Made by a program: the position numbers and the translations under genes
Origin: RHKX01 sp963823565
GTDB taxonomy: Bacteria; Actinomycetota; Thermoleophilia; Solirubrobacterales; 70-9
Length of the DNA: 64,000 bases
Reading direction: 5' to 3'
Assembly: GCA_963823565.1 (NCBI GenBank)
Contig: CAWGLR010000003.1
Coordinates: 1,308,982-1,372,981, forward strand
The notes under the pieces: model-generated
Told to the model about the DNA's origin: nothing
The model's input: the letters and a program-made list of their open reading frames with translations, nothing else
Database searches by the model: none
Shown here: piece by piece, positions 10,328 to 17,295 of the stretch
How positions within the stretch are numbered: the stretch's first letter is position 1
Layout of the letters: the number at the start of each line of letters is the position of its first letter

Positions 10328-10588
10328 CTAGACCGGGTTGTCTCCGCTGACGCGGCCGGCGAGGATGTCGGTCAGCTTCTCCACGTCCGCGCCGGAGATC
10401 AGCGCGTCGCCCGACTCGCGGCTGGTGCGCAGGCGGTTGACGAGCTCCGCGCGGAGGATGTCGATCTTCCCGTGCAGCATGCGCCGCTCGTAGGAGACCT
10501 TCTGCTCCTGGGCAGTCAGCTCGTCGATCGTCGCCCTGAGCTCCTCGTCGCTCATTGCTCCGATGTCTGGGAACGTCTCTTCCATCAA
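10328..10588 (-). CDS. rsiG: RsiG-like c-di-GMP-responsive anti-sigma factor, short single-motif form
   Basis: An 86-aa, mostly helical protein. Residues 28-43 read E-x3-S-x2-R-x3-H-x3-D (E28, S32, R35, H39, D43), matching the RsiG c-di-GMP-binding signature E-x3-S-x2-R-x3-Q-x3-D with His for Gln. Streptomyces RsiG has two copies of the motif and holds the sigma factor WhiG when loaded with c-di-GMP; shorter one-copy forms that dimerise are known from Rubrobacter. Only one copy is present here. The start is ATG 10588, with GAGAGGG upstream. It is the first gene after a strong promoter and is followed by the FHA and ftsR genes. No whiG/fliA gene is in the window. Confidence 0.72.
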   Translation of the reverse strand: MMEETFPDIGAMSDEELRATIDELTAQEQKVSYERRMLHGKIDILRAELVNRLRTSRESGDALISGADVEKLTDILAGRVSGDNPV

Positions 10589-10625
10589 GTCAGCCCTCTC
10601 CGTCGGTTGGACCCCGGGGCAGCCG

Positions 10626-10653
10626 ATTATATGGCGGCGGGTCGAAGGGTCAA
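10626..10653 (-). promoter_or_regulatory. Sigma-A-type promoter of the rsiG-FHA-ftsR operon
   Basis: On the minus strand TTGACC (10648-10653) and a perfect TATAAT (10626-10631) are separated by 16 nt, about 40 nt upstream of the rsiG ATG. The -35 box overlaps the stop codon of pgsA, so the operon starts inside the end of the preceding gene. The bases after the -10 (CGGC) match those after the sepF -10. Confidence 0.75.
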
Positions 10654-11354
10654 TCAGAACTTGAAGGTTGGGTGGCCGGCTGCACGCGCCGAGCCACCGC
10701 GTGCCTCCTCGCCTGCCGCACGTAGATGACGGTGGCGGCGACCGCCATCAGGACGCCGACCGAGAACCCGATCCTGAGGATCAGCCAGTCGAAGACCATC
10801 GACCAGAAGATGCCGCCCATGATCAGGAAGACCGCGATCCTGCCGATCCAGTTGATCTCGATGTCGGCCCCGTGCCGAAGGCCGTAGTAGGAGAGGCCGA
10901 GGGTCGTGACCTCGCGCAGCGCGAGCAGCGCGATCGCCCACCGCGGCAGCAGCTCGAAGTGCCAGCAGACGACTGCGCCGCTGAGGATCGTCAGCCGGTC
11001 GACGACCGGATCGAGGAGCGCACCCATCCGCGAGTACTGGCCGGTGGCCCGCGCGACGAACCCGTCGAGGAGGTCGCCGAGCGCGATCGCCAGGAAGATG
11101 ATCGAGGCGGTGGCATCGCGGCCGTCGCCGGAGTCGAAGGCGATCACGCAGAACACCGGGATCGCGGCCAGGCGGACGTAGCCGATCAGGTTCGGGATCG
11201 TGAAGGGGCGCAGGGGCTGCCCGGCGCGGGTCTGCACCGGCTCGGGGCCGGATCTGTCGAGCCCCATCAGGCGGCGCCGGGAGAGCCGCTCGCGAACGGT
11301 CGACCCCGGCCGCTCGCCGGTCGCCTCGCGCCGCTCGCCGGCCCGGTCCGCCAC
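10650..11354 (-). CDS. pgsA: CDP-alcohol phosphatidyltransferase (PgsA-like)
   Basis: Membrane phospholipid synthase of 234 aa. The CDP-alcohol phosphotransferase signature D-x2-D-G-x2-A-R-x8-G-x3-D-x3-D is complete (GDLLDGFVARATGQ, then GALLDPVVD, residues about 95-120). Hydrophobic helices follow to the C-terminus. The likely reaction is CDP-diacylglycerol plus glycerol-3-phosphate to phosphatidylglycerophosphate, though cardiolipin- or inositol-type relatives share the motif. The annotated GTG at 11354 lies 2 nt after the proS stop; an internal ATG (MGLDRSG) about 28 codons in is an alternative start and would remove a polar N-terminus. Confidence 0.85.
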   Translation of the reverse strand: MADRAGERREATGERPGSTVRERLSRRRLMGLDRSGPEPVQTRAGQPLRPFTIPNLIGYVRLAAIPVFCVIAFDSGDGRDATASIIFLAIALGDLLDGFVARATGQYSRMGALLDPVVDRLTILSGAVVCWHFELLPRWAIALLALREVTTLGLSYYGLRHGADIEINWIGRIAVFLIMGGIFWSMVFDWLILRIGFSVGVLMAVAATVIYVRQARRHAVARRVQPATQPSSSD

Positions 11355-11356
11355 GC

Positions 11357-13045
11357 CTACTCGATGCCCTCGAGCGCCCGCCGAGCTCCTTCGGCGATTC
11401 CGTCGAGGGGGATGCTCTCCTCCGCGCCCGTCGCCCGCACCTGGGCCTCGGTGACGCCTTCGGCGACCCCGCGGCGCCCGATCGTCAGACGCAGCGGGCA
11501 GCCGACCAGCTCAGCGTCGGTGAGCTTCTCGCCGGTGCCGGCGCCGGGGCGGTCGTCGAGCACGGTCTCGATCCCCGCGGCGAGCAGGGCCTCGTAGGCG
11601 GCGCCGGCGACCTCGGCGACCTCGTCCCCGCCCTTGCCGAGCGCGACCAGGTGGACGCTCCAGGGTGCGATCGCGGGCGGCCAGACAATGCCCTTCTCGT
11701 CGGCGCGCTGCTCGACCGCGGCGGCGACGATCCGCGCCGGGCCGATGCCGTAGGAGCCCATCACGATCGGATGCTCTCTGCCGCCCTCGTCGAGGTACGT
11801 CGCTCCGAGGGGCACCGAGTAGCGCGTGCCGAGCTTGAAGATGTTGCCGATCTCGATCGCCGCCTCGATCTCGATCTCGTGGCCGTCCGGCGTCGTGTCG
11901 CCCGCCTCGACCGTGCGAACGTCGCAGCTCTCGAACCGGAAGTCGCGGCCCGGCTCGACGCCGATCAGGTGCGCGTCGGGCTTGTTCGCGCCGGCGACGA
12001 GGCCGGCGCCCCGGATCGCCTCGTCCATCAGGACCGGCACGTCGGCACCGACCGGGCCGATGAACCCGACCGGCCCGATCGAGGCCTCGATCTCCTCCTC
12101 GCGCGCCGGCCGGAACTCGGCGCCGAGGTGGTTGGTCAGCTTGGTCTCGTTGAGGCGGTGATCGCCGCGGATCAGGACGAGCACGAGCCCGCGGCCCTCG
12201 ACGACGACCGGCATCGCCTTGATCAGCGCCCCCGCCGGCACTCCCAGCGTTGCCGAGACGTCCTCGACCGTCACCAGCCCCGGCGTCGGTGTCTCCCGCG
12301 GGCTGTCGAGCGGCGGCGGCAGCTCGACGGGCTTCGGCTCGGCGCTCGCGACCTCGACGTTCGCCGCGTAGCCGGGGGCGAGCGCCACCTCGTCCTCGCC
12401 GGCGGCGCACGGCGCCATGAACTCGTGCGCGTCCGTGCCGCCCATCATCCCGACGTCTGACTTCACCGAGTACCAGCGCAGCCCGCAGCGATCGTAGATC
12501 CGCTCGTAGGCGCCGGCCTGGAGCTCGTAGGAGCAGTCGAGACCCTCCTCGTCGCGATCGAACGAGTAGGCGTCCTTCATCAGGAACTCGCGCGTTCGCA
12601 GCACGCCCGCTCGCGGCCGCGGCTCATCGCGCTCCTTCGTCTGCACCTGGTAGAGCATCAATGGCAGCTCGCGGTAGGAGCGGACCTCGCGGGCGACGTG
12701 GTAGGTGAGCGCCTCCTCCCCGGTCATCGCCAGCACCATCTCGGCCTCGCGGCGATCGCGGAGCTTGAAGAGCTCGGTGATGTCGTAGCGCCCGCTGGTG
12801 CGCCAGATCTCGGCGGGCTGGAGGATCGGCATCGAGACCTCGTGACAGCCGACGGCGTCCATCTCCTCGCGGATGATCGCGACGGTCTTCCTGATCGATC
12901 GCTGGCCGGCCGGCAGCCAGGTCCACAGGCCCGAACCGACCTGCCGCACGAGGCCGGCCCGGACCATCAGCCGGTGCGAGAGCGCCTCCGCGTCGGCGGG
13001 CGCGTCCTTGAGCGTCGGCAGCAGGTACTTCGAGAGGCGGGCCAT
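11357..13045 (-). CDS. proS: Prolyl-tRNA synthetase
   Basis: Class II aminoacyl-tRNA synthetase of 562 aa charging tRNA-Pro. The length and the insertion between the catalytic motifs (about 220-390, a YbaK-type editing domain that removes Ala-tRNA-Pro) mark the bacterial ProS form. Motif 1 is around RAGLVRQVGSGLWTWLPAG (about 30), motif 2 follows around 140-160 (RPRAGVLRTREFLMKDAYSFD), motif 3 near 440 (GIGPARIVAA), and the anticodon-binding domain is C-terminal. It sits between the GNAT gene and pgsA on the minus strand. Confidence 0.95.
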   Translation of the reverse strand: MARLSKYLLPTLKDAPADAEALSHRLMVRAGLVRQVGSGLWTWLPAGQRSIRKTVAIIREEMDAVGCHEVSMPILQPAEIWRTSGRYDITELFKLRDRREAEMVLAMTGEEALTYHVAREVRSYRELPLMLYQVQTKERDEPRPRAGVLRTREFLMKDAYSFDRDEEGLDCSYELQAGAYERIYDRCGLRWYSVKSDVGMMGGTDAHEFMAPCAAGEDEVALAPGYAANVEVASAEPKPVELPPPLDSPRETPTPGLVTVEDVSATLGVPAGALIKAMPVVVEGRGLVLVLIRGDHRLNETKLTNHLGAEFRPAREEEIEASIGPVGFIGPVGADVPVLMDEAIRGAGLVAGANKPDAHLIGVEPGRDFRFESCDVRTVEAGDTTPDGHEIEIEAAIEIGNIFKLGTRYSVPLGATYLDEGGREHPIVMGSYGIGPARIVAAAVEQRADEKGIVWPPAIAPWSVHLVALGKGGDEVAEVAGAAYEALLAAGIETVLDDRPGAGTGEKLTDAELVGCPLRLTIGRRGVAEGVTEAQVRATGAEESIPLDGIAEGARRALEGIE

Positions 13046-13082
13046 GCGCGGGCGAGGATATCCGCGGGTCGCGTCGCCGCGG

Positions 13083-13562
13083 CTACCAGGCGTCGATCTC
13101 GTAGGTCAGCCAGGTCGAGGACTCCGCGCCGGTGGAGTCGTAGAGCCGCTGCGCCGTCCGGTTGTCGGGCGCGGTCTCCCAGACCAGCTTCTTGGCGCCG
13201 CGCTTGCGGCAGAGGCCGCGGCACTGCTCGATCAGCCTCCGCCCCACGCCCCCTCCGCGGGCGTCGGGGACCACGTAGAGGTCGTTCATGACCCCGATCC
13301 GCGCGGCGTCGAGCGTCTGCCAGGTCCAGAAGATCGTCGCGAAGCCCACGGGGTCGCCGACGTCGCCGCTCGGCTCGAGGCGGCGGGCGATGATCTGCGA
13401 TCCCTCTTGGGGGTCCTCGATCAGCGCCCGGCACAGGGCGACGAGGCGATCGTCGCGGGGCTCGACGCCGTAGAAGTCGCAGTAGGCCCGCAGCATCGGC
13501 ATCAGCAGCGGTAGGTCCACGACCCGGACCGGCTGGATCTCGACTTCCACCGGCTCCGGCAT
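13083..13562 (-). CDS. GNAT-family N-acetyltransferase
   Basis: A 159-aa acetyl-CoA-dependent acyltransferase. The acetyl-CoA pyrophosphate-binding loop is in VPDARGGGVGRRLIEQC (about 100-117), preceded by the core strand GVMNDLYV and followed by KKLVWETAPDNRTAQRLYDSTGA. The ATG at 13562 is preferred over one 9 nt upstream because AGGATGGGG sits before it. The upstream frame runs into the ispG coding region and is not used. Substrate unknown. It lies between ispG and proS, with 37-47 nt gaps. Confidence 0.85.
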   Translation of the reverse strand: MPEPVEVEIQPVRVVDLPLLMPMLRAYCDFYGVEPRDDRLVALCRALIEDPQEGSQIIARRLEPSGDVGDPVGFATIFWTWQTLDAARIGVMNDLYVVPDARGGGVGRRLIEQCRGLCRKRGAKKLVWETAPDNRTAQRLYDSTGAESSTWLTYEIDAW

Positions 13563-13609
13563 GGCCCCCATCCTATGGCGAGGCGCCGGGGGTGGCTGTC
13601 GCGGGGAGG

Positions 13610-14935
13610 CTAGGCGCGCGTGAACCGGCGCCCCGCCGTCGGCGAGGCGTCCTCGCCGAGCTCGACGCGGCGGGGGCGGGAGGTCGGCTTGAGATCGGCC
13701 TCGTCGCCTTCGCCGGCGGCTTCGCCGCCAGGGGGGGCGGTGATGTCCTCGCCGCGATCGCTCGCGGCCTTCTCCATCGCCGCGATCTTCTCCGGGGTGA
13801 GGTCGCCCGCGTTCTCCTCCTCGATCCTGCGGAGCCACTCGGCGCCCGCCGCCGCCTCCTCGGCGACGAACTCGGTCTTGCCGCGGCCCAGCGAATTGTC
13901 GATCTCCTCGAAGAGGGCGTCGACGAGCTCGGCCTGGGGGATCTTCCGCAGCGGCTTGCCGTGAGCGAAGATGAGGCCCTCGTCCTTGGCGCCGGTGATC
14001 CCGAAGTCGGCGTGGGAGGCCTCGCCGATGCCGTTGACCGCGCAGCCGAGCACTGCGACCTCGATCGGCTCGGCGTAGGACTCGAGGCGCTCCTCGATCT
14101 CGGCGACCACCGTGTCCATGTCGAACTGGAGCCGCCCGCAGGTCGGGCAGGCGATCAGCACCGGGCCGCGCTCGCGCAGGTGCAGGGCCTTGAGGATCTC
14201 CCAGGCGACCTTGACCTCCTCCTCGGCGTGGAAGGTCGAGAGCGAGATCCGGATCGTGTCGCCGACGCCGTCGGCGAGCAGCGTGCCGAGGCCGACCGAG
14301 GACTTGAGCGCGCCCGACCACTTCGTCCCCGCCTCGGTGATGCCGAGGTGGATGGGGTACGGGATCTTCTCTGCGAGCAGGCGGTTGGCCGCGATCGTGT
14401 TCGGCACGTTGGTCGACTTGATCGAGACCTTGAAGTCCTCGAAGTCCAGCGACTCCATCAGCTCGACGAACTCGACTGCGGCGGCGACGAGCGCCTCGAC
14501 GGGAGCCTCGCGCTCGAGCGCGTGCAGGTGCTTGGGCAGCGATCCGGAGTTGACGCCGATCCGCATCGGTACCTTCGCGGCGGTGGCCCGCTCGGCCACC
14601 TCGGCGACCTTGTCTCGGCCGCCGATGTTGCCCGGGTTGAGCCGGATGCAGTGGGCGCCCGCGTCGATCGCCTTCAGCGCCAGCGTGTGGTTGAAGTGGA
14701 TGTCGGCGATGACCGGGATCGGCGATTCCTTGACGATCGTCCGCAGCGCGTCGGCGTCCTTCTCACGCGGCACCGCGACGCGAACGAGGTCGGCGCCGGC
14801 GTCGGCGACCGTGCGGATCTGCCCCATCGTCGCGGCGAGATTCGCCGTCTCCGTCTTCGTCATCGTCTGCACGGCGACGGGAGCGCCGCCGCCGATCGGG
14901 ACGCCCCCGACGAAGATCTGCCGCTTGGATGCCAT
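13610..14935 (-). CDS. ispG: 4-hydroxy-3-methylbut-2-enyl diphosphate synthase (IspG/GcpE)
   Basis: 4Fe-4S enzyme of the MEP isoprenoid pathway that converts methylerythritol cyclodiphosphate to HMBPP. It has the TIM-barrel start (GGAPVAVQTMTKTETAN), NPGNIGG near 145, and the C-terminal iron-sulphur domain with ACPTCGRLQFD (about 260) and AVLGCAVNGIGEA (about 296-308). At 441 aa it is about 60 residues longer than usual because of a charged, Gly/Glu-rich C-terminal tail. It works with dxr at 20278 in the same window. The two are separated here by three unrelated genes. Confidence 0.95.
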   Translation of the reverse strand: MASKRQIFVGGVPIGGGAPVAVQTMTKTETANLAATMGQIRTVADAGADLVRVAVPREKDADALRTIVKESPIPVIADIHFNHTLALKAIDAGAHCIRLNPGNIGGRDKVAEVAERATAAKVPMRIGVNSGSLPKHLHALEREAPVEALVAAAVEFVELMESLDFEDFKVSIKSTNVPNTIAANRLLAEKIPYPIHLGITEAGTKWSGALKSSVGLGTLLADGVGDTIRISLSTFHAEEEVKVAWEILKALHLRERGPVLIACPTCGRLQFDMDTVVAEIEERLESYAEPIEVAVLGCAVNGIGEASHADFGITGAKDEGLIFAHGKPLRKIPQAELVDALFEEIDNSLGRGKTEFVAEEAAAGAEWLRRIEEENAGDLTPEKIAAMEKAASDRGEDITAPPGGEAAGEGDEADLKPTSRPRRVELGEDASPTAGRRFTRA

Positions 14936-15014
14936 GCCGACATTGTGACAGCGGCGGGGCTCCCGCCCGCTGTCCCGGTCTCCTACGGGCGCCGTCTGGC
15001 GCCCGGGGGCGGGC

Positions 15015-15659
15015 TCAGCCCTTCATCCGCGGGTCGACGTACACGTCGTCGAGCTCGGCTCCCGCATCTCCCCAGCCGCGCTTGGCGACCAGCCGGATGG
15101 CCATCGGCCGCCAGTCCGGGCCGGTGCCGCCCCGGTCGGGGTCGAGGTCGAGATGGGGCGAGAGGGTCCAGCCCTCGTCGCCCGACACCCTGAAGCTGTC
15201 GGACTTGCGGAAGCCGCCCCAGCGCGACCACGGGTAGGCGACCTCGACGCGGATCGAGGTTCGCTCGCCCGTCGCCCGGACGGGGAACCGGAAGGTCGGA
15301 TAGCTCTCATCGACGCACATCAACGGGCTCGTCGCGTCCGCGCCCTCGGGGAGCGAGAGCATGTTCTCGTCCGGGTCCGGCCGGAGGTCGAACGGGTCGT
15401 CGCCGGCGATGCCGGCAGCGCCGCCATCGAGCTCCCAGCCGGTGGTGGACTCGAAGCTGCCGTTGGGCGCGAGCACGTAGTCGAAGTCGTCGCCGAACGC
15501 GAGGAAGGGGTTCTCGATGAGCGGATCGGTGCAGGAGAGCGATGTCGCGGCGATCGTCTCGACCTCCGACAGCGGTGAGTCATCGCGCGCCGAAGCGGTG
15601 GCAGGACCCCCCACGAGCGCCGCGGCCGAAACCGCCAGCAACACCTTCCATGCCTTCAC
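15015..15659 (-). CDS. Secreted protein of unknown function
   Basis: A 214-aa exported protein starting with GTG. The signal peptide is clear (MKAWKVLLAVSAAALVGG with cleavage near ATASA-RD). The mature part is acidic, with two Cys residues and a beta-rich pattern (NGSFESTTGWELDGGA, FRFPVRATGERTSIRVEVAYP) that resembles a carbohydrate-binding or jelly-roll domain. I do not recognise the family. It lies 57 nt downstream of the HD-GYP gene and 79 nt upstream of ispG, on the same strand. Confidence 0.65.
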   Translation of the reverse strand: MKAWKVLLAVSAAALVGGPATASARDDSPLSEVETIAATSLSCTDPLIENPFLAFGDDFDYVLAPNGSFESTTGWELDGGAAGIAGDDPFDLRPDPDENMLSLPEGADATSPLMCVDESYPTFRFPVRATGERTSIRVEVAYPWSRWGGFRKSDSFRVSGDEGWTLSPHLDLDPDRGGTGPDWRPMAIRLVAKRGWGDAGAELDDVYVDPRMKG

Positions 15660-15716
15660 AACTGTCGTTCCTTCCTCGTCGGTTCCGGCGCCCTATCCGG
15701 GCCGGTCAAGTGCCAC

Positions 15717-17159
15717 TTAAGTGTCCGCGGCGGCGCCGGAACTCTCAATCGTTGATTTGTCCAGCGGGCTTGACCCCGCTGGTACCCTCAACGGCTTTTC
15801 GGGGGATTCGTCAGGTTGGTCATGGGGGCCATCCCCCAGGCAGGACACGAGGGCCTCGACCACGCGGGGGTCGAACTGCGTCCCCGCGTTGGCGCGGAGC
15901 TCGGCGACCGCGTCCTCCTCGGGCATCGCGCGGCGGTAGGGACGGTCGGTCGTCATCGCGTCGAAGGCGTCGCAGCAGAAGACGATCCGGGACTCGATCG
16001 GGATCCGCTCGCCGGCGATCCCGTCCGGGTAGCCGGAGCCGTCCCAGCGCTCGTGCGACCAGCGGACGACCATGCCGATCTCGCTCATCAGCCCGCCGAT
16101 CTGGTCGAGCATCCGTTGCCCCTCGAGCGTGTGGGTCTCCATGATCTCCCACTCGTGGGGCTCGAGCTTGCCCGGCTTGTTGATGATGCTCTTCGAGATC
16201 GCGATCTTGCCGACATCGTGCAGCATCGCCCCGAACTCGACCTTGCGCTGCTGGGAGGGCTTGAGCCCGAGCTCGGCCGCGACGTTGGCGGCGAGGTCCG
16301 CGACCTGGCGGGTGTGAACGCCCGTGTAGGCGTCGTCGTGGCCGATCACGTTGCTCAGCAGGCGGGCCGTGCCCCTGTACGCGTCGCTGAGCTCGATCAG
16401 CGAGTTCAGGCGCTCGCGGCGGTCGCGCGCGAGGAAGAGGAGCGCGCCGATCATCGGCAGCGTCAGGAGGATGGCCCCCGACCACGCTTCGGCGGCCAGG
16501 GCGAACGCGAATCCGACGGGCGCGAGCATCGTGTCCACGGCGTAGATCCAGGCGCTCTCGAGGAGCTGCTCGCGGACGTCGGCGCCGCCGCTGAGCCACT
16601 CGCGAAGACGTGCCGCGATCGACTCGCCGGCGAACTGGGAGGCGAGCGCGAGTAAGAGCGTGCCGACCGCCGCGGTGGATGCCGACGGCACGTCCGCGGC
16701 GAGGAGGATGAGGACGGGGCCGAGCGTGAAGGACGAGTCGGCGCAGGCGGTCGCGATCTTGGCCGGGGCCTGCGCCGGCGACCCTCGCCGCTGCGCCCAG
16801 GCGAGCAGCGAGCCGGCGGCGAGCGCGGCCGCTACCACCAGCGGCACTGCCTCCGGGGGAAGGACGAAAAGCGCCGGGACGAACGCCAGCTGGACGGGCG
16901 TCGTATGGACCGAGCCGACCTCGAAAACGACCCGGGAAGCGATCGCCAGGGCGAGGAAGGCGATGACGGCGTCGGACCAGTCGAATGCGCGGGCTGAATC
17001 GAACCCGACCGCGATCGCGATCGCGGCGATCAGGAAGATGGCGCCGGTGAGGACCTCACCGCGCAGCTCCGCGCGGTTGAGGCCGCTCGTCTCCCGGGAC
17101 CGCGACCGGGCCAGCAGGGCCTGGACGTCGGGGGAGGTTTCTGGATTCAGCTGCAGCAC
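15717..17159 (-). CDS. Membrane-anchored HD-GYP domain protein, putative c-di-GMP phosphodiesterase
   Basis: A 480-aa protein with about seven hydrophobic segments in residues 35-255, then an HD-GYP domain. Visible landmarks are HTRQVADLA, the HDVGK metal motif (about 316), HTLEGQRML and the full RWSHERWDGSGYPDG signature (about 370). Intact HD-GYP proteins hydrolyse c-di-GMP to GMP or pGpG. The membrane part may sense a signal. The start is a GTG at 17159 without a strong ribosome binding site. A FliA/WhiG-like promoter lies about 45 nt upstream. The C-terminal 40 residues are polar and unstructured. Confidence 0.88.
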   Translation of the reverse strand: MLQLNPETSPDVQALLARSRSRETSGLNRAELRGEVLTGAIFLIAAIAIAVGFDSARAFDWSDAVIAFLALAIASRVVFEVGSVHTTPVQLAFVPALFVLPPEAVPLVVAAALAAGSLLAWAQRRGSPAQAPAKIATACADSSFTLGPVLILLAADVPSASTAAVGTLLLALASQFAGESIAARLREWLSGGADVREQLLESAWIYAVDTMLAPVGFAFALAAEAWSGAILLTLPMIGALLFLARDRRERLNSLIELSDAYRGTARLLSNVIGHDDAYTGVHTRQVADLAANVAAELGLKPSQQRKVEFGAMLHDVGKIAISKSIINKPGKLEPHEWEIMETHTLEGQRMLDQIGGLMSEIGMVVRWSHERWDGSGYPDGIAGERIPIESRIVFCCDAFDAMTTDRPYRRAMPEEDAVAELRANAGTQFDPRVVEALVSCLGDGPHDQPDESPEKPLRVPAGSSPLDKSTIESSGAAADT

Positions 17160-17201
17160 GAGGGGGCGTCAGGGATTCACCGGCGGATCCGGCTGCTCTC
17201 A

Positions 17202-17229
17202 GGATCGGCCCCCCGGGCCGAATACTTGA
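17202..17229 (-). promoter_or_regulatory. FliA/WhiG-type promoter upstream of the HD-GYP gene
   Basis: On the minus strand TCAA (17226-17229), 16 nt, then GCCGATCC (17202-17209). The FliA/SigD/WhiG class consensus is about T(A/C)AA-N15/16-GCCGATAA, so six of eight bases of the -10 and the spacing fit. The expected transcript would start some 35 nt before the GTG at 17159. No competing TATAAT-like site was seen in the gap. Confidence 0.5.
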
Positions 17230-17295
17230 GCGCTTCTCCGTTACCCGGAGGCTACTCCCGCCCCGACCGTCGGGCGGTGGCGGCGGGACCGCGGA

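Noticed and set aside
15681..15725. CACTTAAGTG palindrome and TTGACC before the secreted-protein gene as promoter or operator
   Set aside because: No acceptable -10 at a proper distance and only one copy; it may be chance.
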